The position numbers were made by a program, and so were the translations under genes. A DNA stretch of 52,827 nt from NCBI RefSeq assembly GCF_934309415.1, contig NZ_CAKRDI010000021.1, forward strand, positions 1 through 52,827, written 5' to 3'. The DNA comes from an uncultured Mediterraneibacter sp. (lineage in GTDB: Bacteria > Bacillota > Clostridia > Lachnospirales > Lachnospiraceae). A model generated the notes under the pieces. The model did no database searches. It had not been told where the DNA came from and was given only the letters and a program-made list of their open reading frames with translations. The first letter of the stretch is position 1, and each line of letters begins with the position of its first letter. Positions 25,864 to 35,416 of this stretch are shown here, in pieces.

Positions 25864-27534
25864 GTGAAAAAACAGAATAATGGAAAACTGCGTATCATAC
25901 CACTTGGAGGTCTGGAACAGATTGGTATGAATATTACTGCCTTTGAATACGAAGACAGTATTGTTGTTGTGGACTGCGGACTTGCGTTCCCGGAAGATGA
26001 TATGCTTGGAATCGACCTTGTAATTCCGGATGTAACCTATTTGAAGGACAATATTTCAAAAGTAAAAGGCTTTGTAATTACTCACGGACATGAGGACCAT
26101 ATCGGTGCTCTTCCGTACGTATTAAAGGAAGTCAATATTCCGATCTATACAACAAAGCTGACAATGGGAATTATCGAGAACAAACTGAAAGAGCATAATC
26201 TGCTCCGCAGCACAAGAAGAAAAGTGGTACGTCACGGACAGTCCATCAATCTTGGAAAATTCAGAATTGAATTTATTAAGACAAACCACAGTATCCAGGA
26301 TGCATCCGCACTTGCAATCTATTCACCGGCAGGTGTAGTGGTGCATACAGGAGACTTTAAGGTAGATTATACACCGGTATTTGGAGATGCGATCGATCTG
26401 CAGAGATTTGCAGAGATTGGTAAGAAAGGTGTCCTGGCGTTGATGTCAGACAGTACGAACGCAGAGAGAAAAGGATTCACACAGTCTGAACGTACGGTGG
26501 GAATCACGTTTGACCACATTTTTGCAGAACATCAGAATACCCGTCTGATCATTGCAACTTTTGCATCGAACGTAGACCGTGTCCAGCAGATTATCAACTC
26601 TGCATATAAATATGGAAGAAAAGTAGTCGTAGAAGGACGCAGTATGGTGAACATCATTGCAACTGCATCCGAACTCGGATATCTGAATGTACCGGAGAAC
26701 ACACTGATCGAGATTGATCAGATGAAGAATTATCCTCCGGAGAAGATGGTACTGATCACAACCGGAAGTCAGGGAGAATCTATGGCGGCTCTGTCACGTA
26801 TGGCAGCAGATGTACACCGCAAGGTAACAATCCAGCCGAATGATACGATTATTTTCAGTTCCAATCCGATCCCTGGAAATGAGAAATCTGTTTCCCGTGT
26901 GATCAATGAACTTTCAGCAAAAGGTGCGGAAGTTATCTTCCAGGATGCGCATGTATCAGGTCATGCATGTCAGGAAGAACTGAAACTGATCTATTCTCTT
27001 GTGAAACCGAAATATGCGATTCCGGTTCATGGAGAGTATCGTCATCTGAAAGCAAATGCAGGAGTTGCAAGATCTCTCGGAATTCCGAAAGAGAACGTGT
27101 TTATCATTCAGTCCGGTGATGTACTGGAGTTATGCGATGAGTCTGCAAAAGTAGTAGACAAGGTGCATACAGGTGCAATCCTTGTAGACGGACTAGGTGT
27201 CGGAGATGTTGGAAATATCGTACTCCGTGACAGACAGCATCTGGCAGAAGACGGAATTATCATCGTTGTGCTGACACTGGAGAGAAGAACAAACCGTCTG
27301 CTTGCAGGACCGGATATTGTATCCCGTGGATTCGTCTATGTGCGTGAGTCGGAGCAGTTGATGGAAGATGCGAGAAAGGCTGTTTCAGAATCACTGGATA
27401 AATGTCTCAAAGGCAGACATACAGACTGGAACAAGATCAAACTGGTCATCCGTGATACAATGAATGATTATATCTGGAAAAAGACAAAGAGAAGACCTAT
27501 GGTGATTCCGATCATCATGGATGTGGATGTGTAG
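25864..27534 (+). CDS. rnjA: Ribonuclease J
   Basis: RNase J, a metallo-beta-lactamase/beta-CASP nuclease with endo- and 5'-3' exonuclease activity in mRNA decay and rRNA maturation. The zinc motif is HGHEDH (His74, His76, Asp78, His79); SDSTNAERKGFTQSE, TTGSQGE and HVSGHA follow. It has 556 residues, full length. GTG at 25864 is the start, with GGAGGTG 10-16 bases upstream inside the end of the Fur gene. If the genome has a second RNase J, this one could be either paralogue; the symbol rests on overall resemblance. Confidence 0.93.
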   Translation: MKKQNNGKLRIIPLGGLEQIGMNITAFEYEDSIVVVDCGLAFPEDDMLGIDLVIPDVTYLKDNISKVKGFVITHGHEDHIGALPYVLKEVNIPIYTTKLTMGIIENKLKEHNLLRSTRRKVVRHGQSINLGKFRIEFIKTNHSIQDASALAIYSPAGVVVHTGDFKVDYTPVFGDAIDLQRFAEIGKKGVLALMSDSTNAERKGFTQSERTVGITFDHIFAEHQNTRLIIATFASNVDRVQQIINSAYKYGRKVVVEGRSMVNIIATASELGYLNVPENTLIEIDQMKNYPPEKMVLITTGSQGESMAALSRMAADVHRKVTIQPNDTIIFSSNPIPGNEKSVSRVINELSAKGAEVIFQDAHVSGHACQEELKLIYSLVKPKYAIPVHGEYRHLKANAGVARSLGIPKENVFIIQSGDVLELCDESAKVVDKVHTGAILVDGLGVGDVGNIVLRDRQHLAEDGIIIVVLTLERRTNRLLAGPDIVSRGFVYVRESEQLMEDARKAVSESLDKCLKGRHTDWNKIKLVIRDTMNDYIWKKTKRRPMVIPIIMDVDV

Positions 27535-27537
27535 AAT

Positions 27538-28233
27538 ATGATAGTAGATGAACGTATTGTTACATTCATCAATTCTATGGACACAGAGAACAGTGAAATA
27601 CTGGAGAAAATCGAGCAGGAAGCTCTTGCGGATGATGTGCCGATCATCCGGCATGAGATGCAGAGTTTCCTGCGGGTTCTCCTTATGATGCAAAAACCTA
27701 TGCGCATTCTGGAAGTCGGAACTGCCGTAGGTTTCTCTGCGTTATTGATGAATGATGCAGCACCGCAGGGGTGCCATATAACCACAATAGAAAATTATGA
27801 GAAAAGAATCCCGATCGCCAGGGAGAATTTTAGGAGAGCGGGAAAGGAAGATGAGATTACGCTGATTGAGGGAGATGCAATGCAGGTACTGGCAGAACTG
27901 GATGGGACTTATGATTTTATCTTTATGGATGCAGCCAAAGGTCAGTATATCCATTATCTTCCGGAAGTACTCCGGCTTCTTGCAGACGGAGGCTGTCTTG
28001 TGTCAGATAATGTGATGCAGGATGGAGAGATTATTGAATCACGCTTCGCAGTGGAGCGTAGAAACAGAACAATTCATGCAAGAATGAGAGAGTATCTGTA
28101 TGAATTGAAACACAGAGAAGATCTTGTTACATCGATCATTCCACTGGGAGATGGTGTGGCAGTCAGTGTAAAACAGAAAGTTGAGGAGAAAAAAGATGAG
28201 CAGACATCCCGAATTATTGATTCCGGCAAGTAG
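27538..28233 (+). CDS. trmR: tRNA 5-hydroxyuridine methyltransferase-like (TrmR family)
   Basis: A class I SAM O-methyltransferase of 231 residues: LEVGTAVGFSALLM, ITLIEGDAMQVL, YDFIFMDAAKGQYIHYLP, and GGCLVSDNVMQDG. In Bacillus, TrmR (YrrM) methylates 5-hydroxyuridine at tRNA wobble position 34, and its gene lies next to U32-family genes, exactly as here. It begins 3 bases after the RNase J stop and overlaps the U32 gene by 38 bases. The symbol rests on family plus context; another O-methyltransferase activity is possible. Confidence 0.82.
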   Translation: MIVDERIVTFINSMDTENSEILEKIEQEALADDVPIIRHEMQSFLRVLLMMQKPMRILEVGTAVGFSALLMNDAAPQGCHITTIENYEKRIPIARENFRRAGKEDEITLIEGDAMQVLAELDGTYDFIFMDAAKGQYIHYLPEVLRLLADGGCLVSDNVMQDGEIIESRFAVERRNRTIHARMREYLYELKHREDLVTSIIPLGDGVAVSVKQKVEEKKDEQTSRIIDSGK

Positions 28234-29434
28234 TCTGGAAGTGTTGAAGACCGCAGTAATTTTTGGAGCAGATGCAGTCTATATAGGTGGAGAGGCATTT
28301 GGTCTCAGAGCAAAAGCGAAGAACTTTTCAATGGAAGATATGAAAGAGGGAATTCGATTTGCTCATGAACATGATGTTAAAGTCTATGTGACAGCCAATA
28401 TTCTTGCACACAACGATGATCTGGAGGGTGTGAGAGAGTATTTTAAAGAACTGAAGGAAATTGGTCCGGATGCACTGATCATTGCGGATCCGGGGGTATT
28501 TGACATTGCGAAAGAAGTATGTCCTGAGATCGAGCGTCATATCAGTACACAGGCCAATAATACAAACTATGGAACATACAACTTCTGGTACCGTCAGGGA
28601 GCCAGCCGTGTGGTATCAGCCAGAGAGCTGTCTTTAAAAGAGCTGAAAGAATTAAGAAGTAAGATTCCGGAAGACCTGGAGATAGAGACATTTGTCCACG
28701 GTGCTATGTGTATTTCCTATTCTGGAAGATGTCTTTTGAGTAATTATTTTACAGGACGAGATGCCAACCAGGGAGCATGTACACATCCGTGCCGTTGGAA
28801 ATATGCGGTAGTTGAAGAAAAGCGTCCGGGAGAATATCTGCCGGTTTATGAAAATGAACGCGGAACCTATATCTTTAACTCAAAAGATCTCTGCATGATC
28901 GAACACATTCCGGAGCTGATCGATGCAGGAATTGACAGTCTGAAGATCGAAGGACGTATGAAGACTGCCCTGTATGTTGCAACGGTTGCGAGAACTTACA
29001 GACGTGCTCTGGATGATTATCAGAAGGATCCTGAGCTTTATAAGAAGAATATGCCATGGTATCTTGACCAGATCTCCAACTGTACTTACCGTCAGTTTAC
29101 AACCGGATTTTTCTTTGGTAAACCGGATTCTGAGTCACAGATCTACGATAATAATACTTATATTAAAGAGTATACTTATCTTGGAATCGTCGGAGGAATC
29201 GATTCCGAAGGACGTGCTCAGATTGAACAGCGCAATAAGTTCTCTGTTGACGAGACGATCGAGATTATGAAACCGGACGGAAGAAATCTGGAGGCGAAAG
29301 TTCTGCGGATTTTGAATGAGGACGGCGAGGATCAGGAAAGCGCACCTCATTCAAAGCAGAAACTGTTTATCGAATTGAGCGAGCAAGCTGAGATGTATGA
29401 TCTTCTGAGAAGACAGGAACAGCCGGAAGCATAA
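28196..29434 (+). CDS. U32 family protein, TrhP-like tRNA hydroxylation factor
   Basis: A 412-residue U32 protein. It opens ELLIPASSLEVLKTAVIFGADAVYIGG in two steps typical of the family, and has FVHGAMCISYSGRCLLSNYFTGRDANQGACTHPCRW, whose cysteines (CTHPC and others) would bind an Fe-S cluster, and IEGRMKT. Though called peptidases, family members such as TrhP (YrrN/YrrO, YegQ) hydroxylate U34 of tRNA. The trmR gene directly upstream supports that reading: one enzyme adds the hydroxyl, the other the methyl. ATG 28196 is chosen for GGAGAAAAAAG upstream; an earlier in-frame start at 28181 has no such site. Here only one U32 gene is present where Bacillus has two. Confidence 0.87.
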   Translation: MSRHPELLIPASSLEVLKTAVIFGADAVYIGGEAFGLRAKAKNFSMEDMKEGIRFAHEHDVKVYVTANILAHNDDLEGVREYFKELKEIGPDALIIADPGVFDIAKEVCPEIERHISTQANNTNYGTYNFWYRQGASRVVSARELSLKELKELRSKIPEDLEIETFVHGAMCISYSGRCLLSNYFTGRDANQGACTHPCRWKYAVVEEKRPGEYLPVYENERGTYIFNSKDLCMIEHIPELIDAGIDSLKIEGRMKTALYVATVARTYRRALDDYQKDPELYKKNMPWYLDQISNCTYRQFTTGFFFGKPDSESQIYDNNTYIKEYTYLGIVGGIDSEGRAQIEQRNKFSVDETIEIMKPDGRNLEAKVLRILNEDGEDQESAPHSKQKLFIELSEQAEMYDLLRRQEQPEA

Positions 29435-29536
29435 ATGCAAATGAATCAGACAGTCAGAGATGAATTACTGATCTGGAGTGCGAAAAGCAGTGCAGATGGT
29501 GGATGACTGTCTGAAAAAATAAACGGAAGGTGAAAA

Positions 29537-30154
29537 TCAGAACCAGATTTTTAACTTTTCAACTGCACTTTTTTCAATGCGGGATACATAAGAACGGGAA
29601 ATGCCAAGCTGTGCGGCAATTTCCCGTTGTGTGTATTCTTCTCCGTTATATAATCCATATCTTAATTTTAAAATCAGTTTTTCCCGTGGAGAAAGTTCAT
29701 TTTCCACTTTTTCATAGAGTTTCTGAATATTTTCTTTGAGATAGACCTTTTCTGTGATATCCGGTTCCTCTGTTTCAATCACATCATAAAGTTTGATTTC
29801 ATTTCCTTCGCGGTCTGTTCCGATCGGTTCGTAAAGTGAGACTTCTTTTCCTGACTTTTTCTTTCCACGCAGATACATTAAGACTTCATTTTCTACACAA
29901 CGCGAGGCATAGGCAGCCAGACGATTCCCTTTCTGTGGATCAAATGTGATGACTGCTTTGATCAATCCGATGGTTCCTATGGAAATCAGGTCTTCCGGAT
30001 CTTCGCCGAGATTCTGATATTTTCGTATGATATGAGCGACCAGACGAAGATTCCGTTCAATAAGAATGTGTTTTGCATCCAGATCCCCTTCTGTATATTT
30101 CTGAATATAATATTGTTCTTCGGACGGAGTGAGGGGATTAGGAAATGCTTTCAA
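29537..30154 (-). CDS. sigK: Sporulation sigma factor SigK
   Basis: RNA polymerase sigma factor of the late mother-cell programme. Region 2 reads NLRLVAHIIRKYQNLGEDPEDLISIGTIGLIKAV with a break; region 4 ends TQREIAAQLGISRSYVSRIEKSAVEKL. It has 205 residues, intact, with no skin-type insertion. It starts AFPNPLTPSEE right after the first codons, so the roughly 20-residue pro-sequence of Bacillus SigK is absent, as in Clostridioides difficile. The start is TTG at 30154, with AGAGGTG 6 bases upstream on the minus strand; no upstream start extends it convincingly. It is convergent with the U32 gene. Confidence 0.92.
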   Translation of the reverse strand: MKAFPNPLTPSEEQYYIQKYTEGDLDAKHILIERNLRLVAHIIRKYQNLGEDPEDLISIGTIGLIKAVITFDPQKGNRLAAYASRCVENEVLMYLRGKKKSGKEVSLYEPIGTDREGNEIKLYDVIETEEPDITEKVYLKENIQKLYEKVENELSPREKLILKLRYGLYNGEEYTQREIAAQLGISRSYVSRIEKSAVEKLKIWF

Positions 30155-30260
30155 GACGGCACCTCTCAGTGCATTTGATATAGTTTATGAAAGTGGACAG
30201 TCAAGTGTGCTTTTCCATTTAAAAAATCATTTATGCCAGAAATTCTTGCGTTATAATTTC

Positions 30261-30289
30261 TTGACAATTTGGAATCCCTACTTTATGAT
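30261..30289 (+). promoter_or_regulatory. Sigma-A promoter of the comM operon
   Basis: TTGACA (30261-30266), 17-base spacer, TATGAT (30284-30289): near-consensus. It lies about 275 bases before comM, so the transcript has a long leader holding a copy of the dispersed palindrome. Confidence 0.75.
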
Positions 30290-30342
30290 AACGATACAAT
30301 TCCCGGAAGATTCAGTTCTGGTAATTCAAAGGTAACATCTAA

Positions 30343-30374
30343 GTTATTGTTTACAGATATTTTGTGAACAGTAA
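30343..30374 (-). repeat. Dispersed palindrome, copy in the comM leader
   Basis: GTTATTGTTTACAG-ATATTTT-GTGAACAGTAA, minus orientation. Arms GTTATTGTT and AACAGTAA pair. The rest of the 30296-30564 leader has a long-range complement, ACAGGTAA (30454-30461) with TTACCTGT (30504-30511), and no gene. Confidence 0.75.
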
Positions 30375-30564
30375 TACATCTAATCAGGTTAGAACATGTC
30401 TTGATAATTAGTTTCAGACGGTTCTGTTTCAACCCAAAATTCAATTTTATTTTACAGGTAACAGGAGAACGAATTTTAAACAGGAAAACTTTATTGGTTT
30501 GAATTACCTGTACAGGAATGATTCATGAAGAATGCATGAGCATCATCAGGAAAGGAGCATGTAT

Positions 30565-32103
30565 ATGAGCTTTAGTAAAGTGTTGTCTGCTGCGGTAGAC
30601 GGACTTGCAGTGGATTATGTCCGTGTAGAAGCGGATGTAAGCAATGGACTTCCGGTATTTCACATGGTCGGTTATCTTTCATCAGAGGTCAAAGAAGCAG
30701 GAGAAAGAGTAAGAACAGCGATTAAAAATTCAGGGTATGAATTCCCGGCAAAAAGGATGGTGATCAATCTGTCACCGGCGACAGTCAGGAAAAGGGGAGC
30801 TTCGTTTGACCTTCCGATTGCAGTATCTGTCCTGAAAGCACTTGGAGAAGAAAAGCTAAGTCTTCCGGAAAATTGTCTGATTCTGGGAGAGATGGGGCTG
30901 GATGGAAGTATCAAGAGAGTACCGGGAATCCTTGCAATGGTGGCAATGGCGAAACAGGATGGTATTACCTCCTGCATTGTGCCAATGGAAAATGCAGCGG
31001 AAGCATCTCTGGTGGATGGGATGCAGATCTATGGTGTAAGGACATTACGTGAAGCCATGGAGTTATTACAGGGAAAAAAATCTTTAGAGTCTGTGGTATA
31101 TAAAAAGAAGATACTGGATAAAGATAAGAGAGAGGAGAAACTACCTGATTTTGCGGATGTATGTGGACAGGAATGTGTAAAGCGGGCTGCAGAGATCGCG
31201 GTTGCAGGAGGACACAATTTACTTTTGATCGGGCCACCCGGAAGCGGAAAGACGATGACGGCAGAGTGTATCGGAGGAATATTGCCGCCCATGTCTCTGG
31301 AAGAGAGCCTGGAAGTTACAAAGATTTACAGCATTATGGGGATGTTGGATATAGAGCAGCCATTGATTCAAAGAAGACCGTTTCGGGAGGTACATCATAC
31401 GGTTACAGCCGCAGCACTTGTCGGAGGAGGAATGATCCCAAAACCAGGGGAGATTACACTGGCACATGGAGGCGTGCTTTTCCTGGATGAACTGCCGGAG
31501 TTCCGGAAACAGGTACTGGAAGTTTTAAGACAGCCGCTGGAACGGAGAAAGATCCAGCTTACAAGGAACAGCGGAACGTATCAGTTCCCAGCAGATTTTA
31601 TGCTGGTGGTGGCAATGAATCCATGCCCCTGCGGATGTTATCCGGATCTGGACCGCTGCACCTGTACGCCGGCGCAGATTCAGGCCTATCTTGGAAAGAT
31701 CAGTCAGCCGTTTCTGGATCGGATCGATTTGAGCGTGGAGGCAGAAAAAGTGTATTACGGAGATCTGAAGCAAGAGGAAAAAGCAGAAAGTTCCAAACAG
31801 ATCAGAGAACGCATCTGCAAGGTAAGAGAAAAGCAGAAAATCAGATATCAGAAACGTGGAATTCGAAAAAATGCGGAATTGAGTGGAGAGTTACTGAAAG
31901 AATATTGCGCCCTGGGGAAAGAAGAGGAAAAGATGATGGAACGGGCATTTGAAGTAATGGGACTGACTGCACGCGGTTATCATCGAATCCTGCGGGTGGC
32001 AAGAACGATTGCAGATCTGGAAGAGGAAGAGAAGATACATGTCGCACATCTCCGAGAAGCAATTGGATACCGCACGATGGATAAGAAATACTGGGGAAGG
32101 TGA
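30565..32103 (+). CDS. comM: ComM/YifB family Mg-chelatase-like AAA+ ATPase
   Basis: A 512-residue ComM-family protein. The N-terminal Lon-S5-like part (GLPVFHMVGYLSSEVKEA, INLSPATVRKRGASFDL) precedes the AAA+ core: Walker A GPPGSGKT near 223-230, Walker B GGVLFLDELPEF, and NPCPCGCYPD. The C-terminal part ends in a Mg-chelatase-like helical domain. ComM is a helicase promoting branch migration in natural transformation of Gram-negative bacteria; in Firmicutes its role is less clear. ATG 30565 is preferred, with AGGAAAGGAG 7 bases upstream; ATG 30559 is too near that site. It is followed at once by dprA, which supports a DNA-uptake or recombination role. Confidence 0.9.
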   Translation: MSFSKVLSAAVDGLAVDYVRVEADVSNGLPVFHMVGYLSSEVKEAGERVRTAIKNSGYEFPAKRMVINLSPATVRKRGASFDLPIAVSVLKALGEEKLSLPENCLILGEMGLDGSIKRVPGILAMVAMAKQDGITSCIVPMENAAEASLVDGMQIYGVRTLREAMELLQGKKSLESVVYKKKILDKDKREEKLPDFADVCGQECVKRAAEIAVAGGHNLLLIGPPGSGKTMTAECIGGILPPMSLEESLEVTKIYSIMGMLDIEQPLIQRRPFREVHHTVTAAALVGGGMIPKPGEITLAHGGVLFLDELPEFRKQVLEVLRQPLERRKIQLTRNSGTYQFPADFMLVVAMNPCPCGCYPDLDRCTCTPAQIQAYLGKISQPFLDRIDLSVEAEKVYYGDLKQEEKAESSKQIRERICKVREKQKIRYQKRGIRKNAELSGELLKEYCALGKEEEKMMERAFEVMGLTARGYHRILRVARTIADLEEEEKIHVAHLREAIGYRTMDKKYWGR

Positions 32104-32107
32104 GAAG

Positions 32108-33280
32108 ATGCACAGAATACCGGAAATGGAAAAGACAGAGAAAATGAAAAATCCAGGAGAAGAGAAAGTAAGGAAAAAGCAGGAAGAGATCTATCAGTTC
32201 TGGCTGGCCGGGATCCGGGGAATTCCCGCTGAGAAAAAGTGCCGGATTTACAGGTGGGCAGCCTCTGCAAAGCGTATTTATAATATAGAAGAAACTCCAT
32301 TGAAAAATGCAGGACTGCTGACAGAAAAGGAGTGGAATATACTGAAAAGCGCCAGAAAAGATACTGGATTTGAAGAACGGTATGAGCGGATGAAAGAGGC
32401 AGAAATCCAATTTATCACGCAGGATTCAGAGCAGTATCCAAAATGTCTTTTGGAACTTCCGGATCATCCATTTGCCCTGTTTGTAAAAGGAAATCTTCCG
32501 GATGAGACAACACGCCGGGTAGCGATTGTGGGAGCAAGAAAATGTACTTCTTACGGTGAACGGTATGCGATGGAATTTGGAAGGGAGCTGGCGGCGGCCG
32601 GAATTCAGATCATCAGTGGTCTGGCAAGAGGAATTGATGGAATGGGACAGCGGGGAGCATTGAATGGAAATGGGAAGACTTTTGCGGTGATGGGCTGCGG
32701 AGTGGAGCAGTGTTATCCGAAGGAGCATCAGGGGTTATATCATGATATTCTGGAGCATGGCGGAGGTATTTTGTCGGAATATGAACCGGGGGTTCCACCG
32801 CTGGCTCAGAATTTCCCGGCGAGAAACCGGATTATCAGCGGGCTTGCGGATGCGGTTCTTGTGATGGAGGCAAGAGCCAGGAGTGGATCATTGATTACAG
32901 TGGATATGGCACTGGAACAGGGGAGAGATGTGTATGCTCTTCCGGGACAGATCGACAGCACACTGAGCAGTGGCTGTAACCGACTGATCCAGCAGGGGGC
33001 CGGAATTCTGATTTCTCCTGAAAATCTGCTGAAAGAATGGGGGATAGAAACGGAGAAATTGTGTAGTAAAAATATAGAAAAAGAGGAACAAAAGAAAAAA
33101 GTTCTTGAAAGTACAGAAAATTTGGTGTATAGTTGTGTCGGTTTGTATCCCAAGAATGTGGAATCTATTTTACGCGAAACAGGGCTGGAGCTGAGAAAAC
33201 TGCTCAGCATTCTTGTCTCTTTGGAATTACAGGGATACATAAGAGAAATTTCAAAAAATTATTATATAAAAGTAAAGTAG
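32108..33280 (+). CDS. dprA: DNA processing protein DprA
   Basis: DprA binds incoming single-stranded DNA and loads RecA. The Rossmann-like core is clear: VAIVGARKCTSYGERYA, IISGLARGIDG, GCGVEQCYPKEH, SEYEPGVPP, FPARNRIISGLADAVLVMEA. A C-terminal winged-helix domain (YSCVGLYPKNVESILRETG...) is present. It has 390 residues, the N-terminal 60 being lysine- and glutamate-rich. The ATG at 32108 has GGGGAAGGTGAG ahead and lies 4 bases after the comM stop; upstream in-frame starts lie inside comM. The order comM - dprA - topA is a common Firmicute arrangement. Confidence 0.93.
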   Translation: MHRIPEMEKTEKMKNPGEEKVRKKQEEIYQFWLAGIRGIPAEKKCRIYRWAASAKRIYNIEETPLKNAGLLTEKEWNILKSARKDTGFEERYERMKEAEIQFITQDSEQYPKCLLELPDHPFALFVKGNLPDETTRRVAIVGARKCTSYGERYAMEFGRELAAAGIQIISGLARGIDGMGQRGALNGNGKTFAVMGCGVEQCYPKEHQGLYHDILEHGGGILSEYEPGVPPLAQNFPARNRIISGLADAVLVMEARARSGSLITVDMALEQGRDVYALPGQIDSTLSSGCNRLIQQGAGILISPENLLKEWGIETEKLCSKNIEKEEQKKKVLESTENLVYSCVGLYPKNVESILRETGLELRKLLSILVSLELQGYIREISKNYYIKVK

Positions 33281-33332
33281 AAGGCGGTTCCGGCGTTACT
33301 GTTCCGGCTGCCAGATGGAGGAGTTAGGTTTT

Positions 33333-35414
33333 ATGGCACACTATCTTGTTATCGTAGAGTCTCCGGCAAAAGTAAAAACAATTAAAAAGTTTCTGGGAAG
33401 CAGTTATACGGTTGCCGCATCTCAGGGACATGTAAGGGATCTTCCCAAAAGTCAGCTTGGAATTGATGTGGAGAATGACTACGAGCCGAAATATATTACG
33501 ATCAGAGGAAAAGGAGATATTCTGGCGACTCTGAGAAAAGAAGCAAAGAAGTCAGACAAAGTCTTTCTTGCAACCGACCCTGACCGTGAGGGAGAGGCAA
33601 TTTCCTGGCATCTGGCTGCAGCGTTAAAGCTGGATGACAAGAAGATGCGCCGTATTACATTTAACGAGATTACAAAGAATGCAGTAAAAGCATCTCTGAA
33701 GAACCCCAGAGATATCGATATGAACCTGGTGGATGCACAGCAGGCCCGCCGAATTCTCGACCGTATGGTGGGATATAAAATCAGTCCGGTACTCTGGGCA
33801 AAAGTAAAAAGAGGATTAAGTGCCGGAAGAGTACAGTCAGTTGCGCTCAGAATCATCGCTGACCGCGAAGAAGAGATCGATGCATTTATCCCGGAAGAGT
33901 ACTGGTCGCTGGATGCGATCCTGAAGATCAAAGGTGAAAGACGTCCGCTGACAGCAAAATTCTATGGAACTGAGAAAGAAAAGATGACGATCGGTTCGAA
34001 AGAAGAGCTGGATCAGATTGTCAATTCTCTGGAAAAAGAAGAATTTAAAGTTACAGATATCAGACGTGGTGAGAGAATCCGTAAAGCACCACTTCCATTT
34101 ACAACGAGTACCCTCCAGCAGGAGGCTGCCAAAGCATTGAATTTTGGTACACAGAAGACAATGCGTATCGCACAGCAGTTATACGAGGGTGTGGATATCA
34201 AAGGAAGCGGAACAGTCGGTGTGATCACCTATCTCCGTACAGATTCTACCAGAATTTCTGACGAGGCAGATGCTTCTGCAAGAGCTTACATTGCTTCTAT
34301 GTATGGAGAAGAATATGTGGCAGCAGGCAGTACAGTAAAGAACAGTGATAAGAAGATTCAGGATGCCCATGAAGCAATCCGTCCGACAGATATTGCGAGA
34401 ACTCCGGCAGAGATCAAGGATTCTCTGAGCAGAGATCAGTTCCGTTTGTATCAACTGATCTGGAAGCGTTTTACAGCCAGCAGAATGCAGCCGGCAAAGT
34501 ACGAGACAACGTCCGTTAAGATCGGAGCAGGGGACTATCGCTTTACAGTTTCTACAACAAGAATTGCGTTTGACGGTTTCCGTTCCGTATATACAGAGGC
34601 AGATGAAGAGAAAGAAGAGAGCAACGTACTGGTTGGAAATCTGAATATGGATTCTGTTCTTACAAAAGAAGATTTCGAGATGAAACAGCATTTTACACAG
34701 CCGCCGGCACATTATACAGAAGCCAGTCTGGTAAAGACACTGGAAGAACTGGGAATCGGACGTCCAAGTACTTATGCACCGACAATTTCCATTATTCTCG
34801 GAAGACGCTATGTCACTAAAGAAGGTAAGAATCTCTATATGACAGAGATCGGAGAAGTTGTAAATAATATTATGAAACAGTCATTCCCGAGCATCGTGGA
34901 TGAGCACTTCACAGCCAATATGGAAGGACTTCTCGATATGGTAGAAGAAGGAAAGGTAGCGTGGAAAGAAGTAATCCGCAATTTCTATCCGGATCTGGAT
35001 GAGGCAGTACAGAAAGCAGAGAAAGAGTTGGAGTCTGTCAAGATTGAAGATGAAGTGACAGATGTAATCTGTGAAGAATGTGGCCGTAATATGGTTATTA
35101 AATATGGTCCGCATGGAAAATTCCTTGCATGTCCTGGATTTCCGGAATGCAGAAATACAAAACCGTATCTGGAGAAAATCGGTGTGCCGTGTCCGGTTTG
35201 CGGAAAAGATGTTGTGATCCGCAAGACGAAGAAGGGCAGAAAATATTATGGCTGCGAGAATAATCCGGAATGTGAATTTATGTCCTGGCAGAAACCATCG
35301 AAAGAAAAATGCCCGCAGTGTGGTGGATATATGGTTGAAAAAGGGAATAAGTTAGTCTGTGCAGATGAACAGTGTGGATATGTAACTTCACTGAAAAAAG
35401 ATGACGAAAAATAA
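33333..35414 (+). CDS. topA: DNA topoisomerase I
   Basis: Type IA topoisomerase relaxing negative supercoils, 693 residues. The Toprim domain starts YLVIVESPAKVKTIKKFLG and has DPDREGEAISWH. The catalytic tyrosine is Tyr300 in TYLRTDSTRIS. Three C4 zinc ribbons end the protein (CEECGRN..., CPVCGKD..., CPQCGGY...). The ATG at 33333 follows GGAGGAG by 9 bases and gives the standard MAHYLVIVES start; an in-frame start at 33315 is inside that ribosome site. The 143-bp repeat element begins 3 bases after its stop codon. Confidence 0.96.
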   Translation: MAHYLVIVESPAKVKTIKKFLGSSYTVAASQGHVRDLPKSQLGIDVENDYEPKYITIRGKGDILATLRKEAKKSDKVFLATDPDREGEAISWHLAAALKLDDKKMRRITFNEITKNAVKASLKNPRDIDMNLVDAQQARRILDRMVGYKISPVLWAKVKRGLSAGRVQSVALRIIADREEEIDAFIPEEYWSLDAILKIKGERRPLTAKFYGTEKEKMTIGSKEELDQIVNSLEKEEFKVTDIRRGERIRKAPLPFTTSTLQQEAAKALNFGTQKTMRIAQQLYEGVDIKGSGTVGVITYLRTDSTRISDEADASARAYIASMYGEEYVAAGSTVKNSDKKIQDAHEAIRPTDIARTPAEIKDSLSRDQFRLYQLIWKRFTASRMQPAKYETTSVKIGAGDYRFTVSTTRIAFDGFRSVYTEADEEKEESNVLVGNLNMDSVLTKEDFEMKQHFTQPPAHYTEASLVKTLEELGIGRPSTYAPTISIILGRRYVTKEGKNLYMTEIGEVVNNIMKQSFPSIVDEHFTANMEGLLDMVEEGKVAWKEVIRNFYPDLDEAVQKAEKELESVKIEDEVTDVICEECGRNMVIKYGPHGKFLACPGFPECRNTKPYLEKIGVPCPVCGKDVVIRKTKKGRKYYGCENNPECEFMSWQKPSKEKCPQCGGYMVEKGNKLVCADEQCGYVTSLKKDDEK

Positions 35415-35416
35415 TG

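Noticed and set aside
29537..30154. sigK interrupted by a skin-type element
   Set aside because: The frame is continuous through regions 2 to 4.
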